From assembly GCA_040387515.1 (NCBI GenBank), contig JAZKDP010000025.1, forward strand, positions 1-45,662: a DNA stretch of 45,662 bases, read 5' to 3'. Position 1 is the stretch's first letter. Each line of letters begins with the position of its first letter. The notes under the pieces are model-generated. The model saw only the letters and a program-made list of their open reading frames with translations. It was not told the DNA's origin and made no database searches. A program made the translations under genes and the position numbers. The stretch comes from Methylotenera_A sp040387515. GTDB taxonomy: Bacteria; Pseudomonadota; Gammaproteobacteria; Burkholderiales; Methylophilaceae. This document shows, piece after piece, positions 15,902 to 23,406 of this stretch.

Positions 15902-16909
15902 ATGCAAACATTCAAACTATTAAAGAGAACCTTGCTGATTAGCGCGCTATTTGTGCCGCTAACTAGCTGGGCGGCAGATATTAATTTGCTGAACGTATCT
16001 TACGACCCAACACGTGAGCTTTACCAGGATTTCAATGCAGCATTCAGCAAGCATTGGTTAGAAAAAACTGGCGATAAAGTCACGGTTAAAGCTTCTCATG
16101 GCGGTTCTGGCAAACAAGCGCGTGCGATTATTGACGGCTTAGATGCAGACGTGGCGACATTGGCGCTGGCGTATGACATTGACCAGCTTGCTGAAAAAGG
16201 CAAGTTAATCCCTAAAGATTGGCAAAAACGTTTGCCACATAACAGTTCGCCTTATACCTCAACCATTGTGTTGCTGGTACGTAAAGGTAATCCAAAGGGT
16301 ATTAAAGATTGGGATGATTTAGTCAAACCAGGTGTTTCTGTGATTACACCAAACCCTAAAACTTCAGGTGGTGCGCGCTGGAATTATTTGGCAGCTTGGG
16401 CATTCGCCCAGAAAAAATATGGCAACGATGAAGCGAAAACCAAAGAGTTCGTCGGTAAGTTATTGAAAAACGTACCAGTGCTAGATACTGGCGCGCGTGG
16501 CTCAACCACTACTTTTGTAGAACGCGGTATTGGTGATGTGTTGTTGGCTTGGGAAAATGAAGCATTCTTAGCGCAAAAAGAATTGGGCGTAGGCAAGTTT
16601 GAAGTTGTTATTCCATCACTATCAATTTTGGCTGAACCGCCAGTGACGGTTGTGGATAAGTTTGCTAAAAAGCATGGCACTGAGAAAGTCGCTAAAGCTT
16701 ATTTAGAGTATTTATACACAGAAGAAGGCCAGGAAATCGCGGCTAAAAATTACTACCGACCTACTTTGGAATCAGTGGCTAAGAAATATGAAAGTCAGTT
16801 TCCAAAAATTAAATTGGTGACGATTGATGCAGAGTTTGGTGGTTGGGCAAAAGCACAGAAAGAGCACTTTTCTGATGGCGGTACTTTTGACAAAATCTAT
16901 CAAAAATAG
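15902..16909 (+). CDS. sbp: Periplasmic sulfate-binding protein, paralogue 1
   Basis: This 335-residue solute-binding protein has a signal peptide ending SWA-AD. Sbp family motifs seen are LLNVSYDPTREL, SHGGSGKQARA, IPKDWQKRLPHNSSP and NPKTSGGARWNYLAAW. It delivers sulfate to the CysTWA transporter encoded about 8 kb downstream. It contains no cysteine and no methionine after the start codon. It closely parallels the second copy at 22342-23352. It sits in an operon with the porin, DUF2325 and peroxiredoxin. Confidence 0.93.
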   Translation: MQTFKLLKRTLLISALFVPLTSWAADINLLNVSYDPTRELYQDFNAAFSKHWLEKTGDKVTVKASHGGSGKQARAIIDGLDADVATLALAYDIDQLAEKGKLIPKDWQKRLPHNSSPYTSTIVLLVRKGNPKGIKDWDDLVKPGVSVITPNPKTSGGARWNYLAAWAFAQKKYGNDEAKTKEFVGKLLKNVPVLDTGARGSTTTFVERGIGDVLLAWENEAFLAQKELGVGKFEVVIPSLSILAEPPVTVVDKFAKKHGTEKVAKAYLEYLYTEEGQEIAAKNYYRPTLESVAKKYESQFPKIKLVTIDAEFGGWAKAQKEHFSDGGTFDKIYQK

Positions 16910-16943
16910 AAAGTTGTAATTTTAGTTATTCGGTTTTAAATCT

Positions 16944-16970
16944 GCAGAGCCAGACAAAATCTGGTTCTGC
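16944..16970 (+). other. Intercistronic hairpin between sbp and the DUF2325 gene
   Basis: An 11-bp stem with one G-T pair (16944-16954 with 16960-16970) and a 5-base loop follows the sbp stop by 34 bases. No T run follows, so it is more likely an mRNA-stabilising or processing hairpin that keeps the sbp message abundant relative to downstream genes. Confidence 0.5.
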
Positions 16971-16992
16971 AATACTTAAGGAGACTCTTATC

Positions 16993-17331
16993 ATGAGTTC
17001 AGCAGACGGTTCAAATTTAAAGCAATCCGCTTTAATAGTAGGTGGTGACCAGATCGATGGCATCAAACAAGTATTAGCCAATCACGGTATTACAGAAATC
17101 AATCATTGGTCTGGCCGTAAAGTTGGCGATAGCAATAAAGTCATTCCGCATGACACGAAGTTTATTGTGCTCATCACAAATTGGATTAGTCATTCAATTA
17201 CTCATAAAGTAAAAAAGAATGCGATGAAGCGCGGCATTAAAGTAATTTATACGCCTAATGGCTCTGCCGCTTTGCATAACAGATTGCTGAACATTGAATC
17301 CAGCGCATTAAGTACAACTAACTATCACTAA
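16993..17331 (+). CDS. DUF2325 family protein
   Basis: This 112-residue soluble protein matches the DUF2325 pattern: an N-terminal ALIVGGDQIDGIKQVLANHGI strand-helix start, HWSGRK, then FIVLITNWISHSITHKVKKNAMKRGIKVIY. The fold is likely a small Rossmann-like alpha/beta unit. Function is unknown. Only one Met and no Cys follow the start. It is the fourth gene of the sulfur operon, 29 bases before the peroxiredoxin gene. Confidence 0.8.
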   Translation: MSSADGSNLKQSALIVGGDQIDGIKQVLANHGITEINHWSGRKVGDSNKVIPHDTKFIVLITNWISHSITHKVKKNAMKRGIKVIYTPNGSAALHNRLLNIESSALSTTNYH

Positions 17332-17360
17332 TTCAGTTTAAATTTTAGTAAGGTCAAATC

Positions 17361-18050
17361 ATGAGCAACACGCCATTCAATCATACTGCGGAATCATTAC
17401 CGCGTATTCCAAGAATCAATGAGCAGGCGCCAGATTTTGAGGCTAACTCAACACAAGGTCTTATCAAGCTTTCTGATTATATTGGTAAACAATGGGTGGT
17501 TTTATTCGCACATCCGGCAGATTTCACACCAGTTTGTACCACCGAATTTATTGGCTTTGCCAAACACGCGGATGATTTTGCCAAACTTAACACGCAATTA
17601 CTGGGCATTTCTGAAGACAGCAATTTTAGTCATTTGGCTTGGATTGCCAATATTAAACAAAACTTTGGCGTCAGCATTCCATTCCCCGTAATAGATGATC
17701 GTGCAGGCCATGTTGCGGCTAAATTTGGATTGATTCATCCAGGTGAATCGCAAACCGCCACAGTGCGCGCGGTGTTTGTTATTGATGACAAAGGATTGAT
17801 ACGCGCTTTTGTTTACTATCCGTTGACGACAGGTCGCTCTGTTGAAGAGATTTTGCGTGTCGTTGAAGCGTTACAAGTTGCAGATAAATATAAAGTAGCC
17901 ACACCAGAAGGCTGGCAAAAAGGTGACAAGGTTATTGTGCCAGCACCTGCTACGCAAAAAGACGCTGAGTCACGTGCATCTGAGGGTTATGAAACGGTGG
18001 ATTGGTACTTTAGTAAAAAATCATTGCCAGTTGAAGCTGCATCTAAGTAA
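17361..18050 (+). CDS. 1-Cys peroxiredoxin (Prx6 type)
   Basis: This 229-residue AhpC/TSA-family protein has the active-site motif HPADFTPVCTTEF with the catalytic Cys59. That cysteine is the only one, and there is no Met after the start; the position usually written GMIHP in the family reads GLIHP. The C-terminal extension (about 170-229) is typical of the Prx6 branch. It reduces peroxides in the cytoplasm. It ends the sulfur operon before a strong terminator. The absence of dispensable Met/Cys suggests it is made under sulfur limitation. Confidence 0.9.
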   Translation: MSNTPFNHTAESLPRIPRINEQAPDFEANSTQGLIKLSDYIGKQWVVLFAHPADFTPVCTTEFIGFAKHADDFAKLNTQLLGISEDSNFSHLAWIANIKQNFGVSIPFPVIDDRAGHVAAKFGLIHPGESQTATVRAVFVIDDKGLIRAFVYYPLTTGRSVEEILRVVEALQVADKYKVATPEGWQKGDKVIVPAPATQKDAESRASEGYETVDWYFSKKSLPVEAASK

Positions 18051-18107
18051 ATTAATACGTACTTTAATATACTTATTTAAACTAATTTATAAAGACTTCT
18101 CCTCATT

Positions 18108-18144
18108 CCGGTTAACCCTTTAAAAAGGTTAACCGGTTTTTTTT
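18108..18144 (+). terminator. Intrinsic terminator of the yezD-porin-sbp-DUF2325-prx operon
   Basis: A 10-bp stem (CCGGTTAACC, 18108-18117, with 18127-18136) is followed by T8 (18137-18144). It is oriented for the plus strand and lies 57 bases after the peroxiredoxin stop. The minus-strand desulfurase gene ends ten bases beyond it. Confidence 0.9.
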
Positions 18145-18153
18145 GACTAATTT

Positions 18154-20016
18154 TTATAAGCCTTGAGGAGTTTTGTGAGAACTTAAGCGCAACAAAGCAT
18201 TCACCAATACATCAATTTCAGCGTAAGTATTGTAGAAAGCAAGAGAAGGCCTTACAGTCGTTTCAACACCAAAGCGACGCAAAATAGGCTGCGCGCAATG
18301 ATGGCCAGAGCGCACGGCGATACCTTCTTGATTCAGCGCAGAACCGACTTCTTCACTCTTGTAGCCATCAAGTGTAAATGACAACACACTGGCTTTATCT
18401 TGCGCGGTACCAATTAAATGCAGGCCTGGCACTTTGTTAAGCGCCGTAGTCGCATATACCAATAGTTCATGTTCATAACGCGCAATGTTATCAATGCCAA
18501 TGCGCTCAACGTATTCAAGCGCAGCACCTAGACCTACTGCATCAGCGATGTTGCCAGTGCCTGCTTCAAACTTAGCTGGCGCTTCGTGATAGACGGTTTT
18601 GTCAAAGGAGACATCCTGAATCATATTGCCACCACCTTGCCAAGCTGGCATATCTTTAAGCACGTCTGCCTTGCCATAAAGCGCACCAATGCCAGTTGGA
18701 CCAAATACTTTATGCCCTGAGAACACAAAGAAATCTGCATCCAAGCCTTGCACATCCGTGCGCATATGCGATACAGATTGCGCGCCATCCAACAATACTT
18801 TAGCGCCTGCACGATGCGCCATCTGTATCATCTCAGCCGCTGGTGTGACTGTGCCTAACGCGTTTGAAACCTGCGTAAATGACACTAACTTTACTTTTGG
18901 CGTGAGCAGTTTTTGATATTCATCCAGCAATATCTGGCCAGAGTTATCTACAGGCGCAACTTTTAACTTAGCGCCAGTTTCTTGGCAAAGCTGCTGCCAA
19001 GGCACAATATTGGCATGGTGTTCAAGATGTGAAATCACAATCTCGTCACCTTCACTTAAATACTTTTTGCCCCACGATTTAGCGACTAGATTAATCGCTT
19101 CAGTCGTACCACGCACAAAAACGATATTGTCCACTGATGGCGCATTAATGAATCTACGTACGCTTTCACGCGCCTCTTCGTAAGCATCAGTAGCACGGGC
19201 AGCCAGCTCATGCGCGGCACGATGAATATTAGAATTTTCATGCGCATAAAAGTAGGCAATTCTATCAATCACCACCTGCGGTTTTTGTGTGGTTGCAGCG
19301 TTATCAAACCATATTAGCGGACGTCCATTTACAAGCTCGCGCAGAATTGGAAAGTCCTTGCGCACTAGATTAGCGTCGAATGGCGGATGTGCTGATTGCG
19401 CCAACGGTAAGTTAGCGTTTTGTGTAAAGACTGGCAAATCTTGTAAGAAATAATAGCCATTATCCGGCGCAATTTTATTGCTAAAACCCGAATTAACAGC
19501 GCCTAAATCTGTTGTGGCAGGCTTAGTGCCAGTATTAGCGAACAGGCTGTTAAGCTGGGCCTGTTGCGGAATTTCCACTCCGCCAAGCAATTCACCAAGT
19601 TCTATTTGATTTTCAAAGCCTGAGAAATACTGCAATTGCGTAGCGCTTAAATCAGCTAAGCCTTTGCTTTCTGCTGATGTAAAGGCAGAAGCAAAAGTCG
19701 GCAGGTGAATATCAGTCACAGATGTTGATTGGCCTAATGCAATCGGTTCGCGTGCATCAGATAACGATGCGGTAGAAGGAATTTTCTCTGCATTATTGCC
19801 AAACGCGCCAGCAGGAAAACCTTCTGCATATAATTCACTGGCAATGCGAGACAGCTCTGCAACATCCAGATGCCCAGTTTGGCTTGCGCCACGGCCTATT
19901 GCCAAACCTGCTGCCATACGTGGATGTTCCCCGGGTAAAGTGGCCAGAATAGCTTCTGGCTCGAAGGCTGATAAATCATGCACTACAGATAAGTCTAAGC
20001 CACTATTTGTAGTCAT
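18154..20016 (-). CDS. Encapsulin-cargo cysteine desulfurase with long N-terminal targeting region
   Basis: This 620-residue PLP enzyme converts cysteine to alanine plus an enzyme persulfide. The SufS/CsdA-type catalytic domain spans about 215-615: His333, PLP lysine Lys436 in FSGHKVFGP, and active-site Cys574 in RSGHHCAQP. The first ~210 residues are Ala/Ser/Gly/Pro-rich, probably largely disordered, and contain conserved-looking segments such as HPRMAAGLAIGRGA. A normal SufS lacks this part; in SrpI-type systems such an extension targets the enzyme into the shell. Its start overlaps the shell gene by 14 bases. It likely loads sulfur inside the compartment. Confidence 0.9.
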   Translation of the reverse strand: MTTNSGLDLSVVHDLSAFEPEAILATLPGEHPRMAAGLAIGRGASQTGHLDVAELSRIASELYAEGFPAGAFGNNAEKIPSTASLSDAREPIALGQSTSVTDIHLPTFASAFTSAESKGLADLSATQLQYFSGFENQIELGELLGGVEIPQQAQLNSLFANTGTKPATTDLGAVNSGFSNKIAPDNGYYFLQDLPVFTQNANLPLAQSAHPPFDANLVRKDFPILRELVNGRPLIWFDNAATTQKPQVVIDRIAYFYAHENSNIHRAAHELAARATDAYEEARESVRRFINAPSVDNIVFVRGTTEAINLVAKSWGKKYLSEGDEIVISHLEHHANIVPWQQLCQETGAKLKVAPVDNSGQILLDEYQKLLTPKVKLVSFTQVSNALGTVTPAAEMIQMAHRAGAKVLLDGAQSVSHMRTDVQGLDADFFVFSGHKVFGPTGIGALYGKADVLKDMPAWQGGGNMIQDVSFDKTVYHEAPAKFEAGTGNIADAVGLGAALEYVERIGIDNIARYEHELLVYATTALNKVPGLHLIGTAQDKASVLSFTLDGYKSEEVGSALNQEGIAVRSGHHCAQPILRRFGVETTVRPSLAFYNTYAEIDVLVNALLRLSSHKTPQGL

Positions 20017-20917
20017 AGTAGTTGCCTACATCGACATTCTCAAGCACGGCGATTGCATCATTGGTTAATACGGCTATTGAGCAATAAAGCGAAACCAAAT
20101 AGGATGCGATGGCTTTATGGTTAATGCCCATAAAACGCACTGACAAGCCCATGGTTTGTTGTCCTGGCAAGTTTGGCTGATATAAACCAACCACGCCTTG
20201 ACGACTTTCGCCCGTGCGTAACAATAAGATATTCGTTTTGCCTTTTGTCACCTTAAGTTTATCGCAAGGGATAATCGGCACGCCGCGCCATGTGATAAAT
20301 TGTGAACCAAATAAGGAGATGGTTGGTGGTGGTACGCCACGACGCGTGCATTCGCGTCCAAAAGCAGCAATTGCTTGTGGGTGCGCTAAAAAGAATGCTG
20401 GCTCTTTCCATACTTTGGACAGTAGTTCGTCAAAATCATCTGGTGTTGGTGCGCCTGTGCGGGATTTAACGCGTTGTGAAGCAGCAACATTATTCAGCAA
20501 GCCATATTCGGCATTATTGATTAATTCACTTTCTTGGCGTTCTTTAACCGTTTCAATTGTTAGACGTAATTGTTCTTTAATTTGATTATGCGGACTGCTG
20601 TATAGATCTGAAACGCGGGTGTGCACGTCCACGACTGTATTGACCGCATTTAATACATATTCACGGCCCCATTCTTCATAATCCACAAAAGTCGCAGGTA
20701 GTTCACGTTCGTCTTTTGCCGAGCAATCCACTTCAATCGCGTTTGGATCTTTTGCCTGATTGACACGATAAATACCGGCCTCGACTGGTACCCATTGTAA
20801 TAAATGCACTAACCAACGCGGTGAAATGGTACTGAGCATCGGTACCGTTTTGGTTGCATTGGCAAGCGTCCGTGCTGCTACGTCGCCTAATGCGGTTTGA
20901 ATATGTTGTTCTGCCAT
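20003..20917 (-). CDS. srpI: Family 2A encapsulin shell protein (SrpI type)
   Basis: This 304-residue protein matches the SrpI family, whose members have an HK97 phage-capsid fold and build a nanocompartment. It starts with the helical N-terminal arm seen in family 2 shells and contains PRWLVHLLQWVPVEAGIYRVN and KTNILLLRTGESRQGVVGLYQP. There is no inserted cyclic-nucleotide-binding domain, which separates 2A from 2B. The next gene is its cysteine desulfurase cargo, overlapping by 14 bases. Related shells are induced by sulfur starvation in cyanobacteria, and one such compartment has been reported to store elemental sulfur. Storage here is inferred. Confidence 0.9.
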   Translation of the reverse strand: MAEQHIQTALGDVAARTLANATKTVPMLSTISPRWLVHLLQWVPVEAGIYRVNQAKDPNAIEVDCSAKDERELPATFVDYEEWGREYVLNAVNTVVDVHTRVSDLYSSPHNQIKEQLRLTIETVKERQESELINNAEYGLLNNVAASQRVKSRTGAPTPDDFDELLSKVWKEPAFFLAHPQAIAAFGRECTRRGVPPPTISLFGSQFITWRGVPIIPCDKLKVTKGKTNILLLRTGESRQGVVGLYQPNLPGQQTMGLSVRFMGINHKAIASYLVSLYCSIAVLTNDAIAVLENVDVGNYYDYK

Positions 20918-20939
20918 TTAAATCTCCTAATAATATGGG

Positions 20940-21968
20940 CTAATGTGTTTGTGAAGTTTCTTGGGTGTTAATTGAATTGCTTTTGTTTGGTGTGGCTGGA
21001 ACAGCTAAGGGGCTTGCCAGCATTTGCGCTTGTGTAATGTTGCTATTGGCAGGCACGCTACGTGTGAGCCAAACATTGCCGCCAATAGATGAGCCTTGCC
21101 CAATCGTTATGCGTCCTAAAACCGTGGCCCCGGCATAAATCACCACGTCATCTTCTACAATCGGATGACGCGCATGACCTTTTAATAAATTGCCATCTTC
21201 ATCAGTTGGAAATCTTTTTGCGCCAAGCGTTACTGCCTGATAAATACGCACGTGTTTACCGATAATCGTCGTTTCGCCAATCACTACACCAGTTCCATGA
21301 TCGATAAAGAAACTCTCATCAATTTGCGCGCCTGGGTGAATATCAATACCGGTTTCTGAGTGGGCAATTTCAGAAATCATGCGTGCAATCAGTGGTAGCC
21401 CTAATCGATGCAATACGTTGGCGAGGCGATAATGCATAATTGCCAATATGCCTGGATAGCACACCAAGACCTCGTCTACGCTTCTAGCGGCTGGGTCACC
21501 TTCAAACGCCGCCTTGATGTCGGTGTCTAGCAGTAGACGAATGGGTGGCAATTGTTTAGCGAATTCCCGTACAGTTTCTATTGGTGTTTTAGCGGTCAAT
21601 TCTTCAGGTTTTTTAACGTTTGTTTCTAACTCATTGAGCGTGTCTGCCGCAAAATTCAACTCAAGTACTACCTGCGTCACTAAATCGCGCAAAACCACAT
21701 CTAGTGTATGGCCGACAAAATAATCTAGGCTTTCGTCTTTCAAATCAGGCATGCCTAAGCGATTTGGAAACAATGCCGCACCTAATCCTTCCACAATGGC
21801 TTGCAGTGATTTGCGTGATGGCAATTTTGGCGGTTTATCGCGTCTTTTTCGATGCTCAAGTGAAGACAGTCTTAAATCACGTAGTGCCGTCACCACTTCA
21901 CTTATACCTAAGTCGTTGCTGCCTAATAAAGGCTTATCTACTTGATATTTAACGGGATTATTTTTCAT
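20940..21968 (-). CDS. Serine O-acetyltransferase (EpsC/CysE-like)
   Basis: This 342-residue enzyme makes O-acetylserine, the carbon skeleton for cysteine and the usual CysB inducer source. It has an N-terminal helical domain (about 1-190) and a left-handed beta-helix of hexapeptide repeats (about 200-310, GIDIHPGAQIDESFFIDHGTGVVIG). It is longer than a classic CysE and resembles the EpsC type often placed with SrpI encapsulins. It is the first gene of the encapsulin operon, 22 bases before the shell gene. The C-terminal Asn/Thr/Ser-rich tail (about 320-342) looks disordered. Confidence 0.87.
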   Translation of the reverse strand: MKNNPVKYQVDKPLLGSNDLGISEVVTALRDLRLSSLEHRKRRDKPPKLPSRKSLQAIVEGLGAALFPNRLGMPDLKDESLDYFVGHTLDVVLRDLVTQVVLELNFAADTLNELETNVKKPEELTAKTPIETVREFAKQLPPIRLLLDTDIKAAFEGDPAARSVDEVLVCYPGILAIMHYRLANVLHRLGLPLIARMISEIAHSETGIDIHPGAQIDESFFIDHGTGVVIGETTIIGKHVRIYQAVTLGAKRFPTDEDGNLLKGHARHPIVEDDVVIYAGATVLGRITIGQGSSIGGNVWLTRSVPANSNITQAQMLASPLAVPATPNKSNSINTQETSQTH

Positions 21969-22033
21969 GGTTACTTAATTTATAGAGAGTTAATGATCAA
22001 AATAATTTGCAGGGTTAACCTCAATCTATCGTT

Positions 22034-22104
22034 AAAAAACAAAAAAGCCAGCGGTCTATTCGACTCGCTGGCTTCCGGTTGTCCGGTCAGCACACGCTAA
22101 CACT
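22034..22104 (-). promoter_or_regulatory. Probable transcription attenuator in the leader of the SAT-encapsulin-desulfurase operon
   Basis: Read on the minus strand, three hairpins follow each other: an imperfect one around 22087-22102, a small CCGG/CCGG one (22075-22086), and a strong terminator-type stem (AGCCAGCG, 22046-22053, with 22066-22073) followed by T-rich 22046-22034. It lies inside the 5' leader, about 65 bases before the SAT start, where a plain terminator makes no sense unless read-through is controlled. GCTG near 22088-22091 could pair with the terminator arm. A 15-codon GTG reading frame (22103 to 22056) ends in the terminator loop but has no clear ribosome site. Ligand or peptide control is undecided. 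Confidence 0.6.
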
Positions 22105-22177
22105 GTAATTTTTTTATAGCTGCAGGGTATTTATTTGTTTACAATTTTTTTGGTTCTTATTCATTAAGAATGCGTTA

Positions 22178-22207
22178 AATATACACTACATAAAAGATTC
22201 GCCGCAA
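22178..22207 (-). promoter_or_regulatory. Candidate promoter of the encapsulin operon
   Basis: On the minus strand, TTGCGG (22207-22202) and TATATT (22183-22178) are separated by 18 bases, a fair -35/-10 pair. Transcription would begin near 22171, giving a leader of about 200 bases that contains the attenuator-like hairpins. It is a match by eye only. Confidence 0.4.
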
Positions 22208-22275
22208 GTCCTTTAATCGCTTATTTCCGTGCATTTTTATATAACATTTAATTATAAATATATCATTTATTATTC

Positions 22276-22307
22276 TTTTACATTATTTAAACTATTGCGT
22301 AAAGTGC
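22276..22307 (+). promoter_or_regulatory. Shared sulfur-operon promoter motif, copy B
   Basis: TTATTTAA (22283-22290), nine bases, TAAAGTGC (22300-22307): same elements and spacing as copy A at 13810-13834. TTTACA (22277-22282) and TAAAGT (22300-22305) give a 17-base core promoter spacing. The expected start is near 22312, 30 bases before the sulfate-binding protein start. The rest of the 373-base divergent interval 21969-22341 is AT-rich; I see no reading frame other than the possible leader peptide described separately. Confidence 0.5.
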
Positions 22308-22341
22308 GTGTATTCAAATTTACCTATCAAAGGCAATTAGC

Positions 22342-23352
22342 ATGTTAAAAAAAGCTGTGTTCAAACAAAGTTTAGTAGGCGCGCTGATTTCAGCAGGCGT
22401 GCTTTTATCGACAAATGTGCTAGCAGATAGTAGCTTGCTGAATGTGTCCTATGATGTCACGCGTGAGTTTTATAAAGACTTAAATCCTGCCTTCATTAAA
22501 TTTTGGAAACAAAAAACTGGTGAAACCGTGACGATCAATCAATCGCACGGTGGATCTAGCAAGCAAGCACGTTCGGTTGCAGATGGTCTTGAAGCCGATA
22601 TTATCAGTATGAATCAAGCGCCTGATATTGATGTTTTGTATGATAGGGCTAAGTTAATTCCCAAAGATTGGCAAAAACGTTTGCCACATGGCAGTTCGCC
22701 GACTTCTTCAACTATCGTGTTCTTGGTGCGCCAAGGTAACCCAAAGCAAATCAAGGATTGGGATGATTTAATTAAGCCTGGCACCGCGGTTGTGATTCCT
22801 AATCCTAAAACTTCAGGCAACGGTAAGTACAGTTACTTAGCGGCTTGGGGCTATGTGCTTAAAAAGGGTGGCAGTGATGCGCAGGCAAAAGATTTTGTGG
22901 GAAAACTCTTTAAAAATGTACCGGTTTTAGATACAGGCGGCCGCGGCGCAACCACTACTTTTGCACAACGCGACATTGGTGATGTATTGCTGACGTTTGA
23001 AAATGAAGTGAATTTAATTAATAAAGAATTGGGCAATAAGTTTGATGTGGTTTATCCGACTTCTAGTATTTTGGCCGAGAATCCAATCGCAGTAGTCGAT
23101 AGATATGTGGATAAACACAAAACCCGTGCCCTTGCACAAGCTTATGCCGACTTTCACTATTCTGAAGCTGGACAAGAGATTGCCGCCAAGCATTACATAA
23201 GGCCAAGCCTGGCTTCAGTGGCGGCAAAGCATAAGGCAGATTTTAAACCGATTGATTTATTCAGTGTAGATGATGTATTTGGTGGTTGGACAAAAGCGCA
23301 GAAAACGCACTTTGCAGATGGTGGCACTTTTGATGCGATTTACGCCAGATAA
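22342..23352 (+). CDS. sbp: Periplasmic sulfate-binding protein, paralogue 2
   Basis: This 336-residue protein has a signal peptide ending VLA-DS. It shares with paralogue 1 the motifs NVSYDxTRE, SHGGSxKQAR, IPKDWQKRLPHGSSP, NPKTSG, GGRGATTTF and FGGWTKAQK. It has one Met after the start and no Cys. It leads the operon that encodes its transporter CysTWA. Two sulfate-binding proteins for one visible permease suggest different affinity or expression timing. Confidence 0.93.
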   Translation: MLKKAVFKQSLVGALISAGVLLSTNVLADSSLLNVSYDVTREFYKDLNPAFIKFWKQKTGETVTINQSHGGSSKQARSVADGLEADIISMNQAPDIDVLYDRAKLIPKDWQKRLPHGSSPTSSTIVFLVRQGNPKQIKDWDDLIKPGTAVVIPNPKTSGNGKYSYLAAWGYVLKKGGSDAQAKDFVGKLFKNVPVLDTGGRGATTTFAQRDIGDVLLTFENEVNLINKELGNKFDVVYPTSSILAENPIAVVDRYVDKHKTRALAQAYADFHYSEAGQEIAAKHYIRPSLASVAAKHKADFKPIDLFSVDDVFGGWTKAQKTHFADGGTFDAIYAR

Positions 23353-23406
23353 TGATTAACAGTAAGACGAGTAAGAAATAGCTAAGAGTAAAAAGGAATA
23401 TAAAAA

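Noticed and set aside
18154..20016. Ordinary SufS of the SUF iron-sulfur pathway
   Set aside because: No suf genes surround it, it has a 210-residue N-terminal extension, and it overlaps an encapsulin shell gene.
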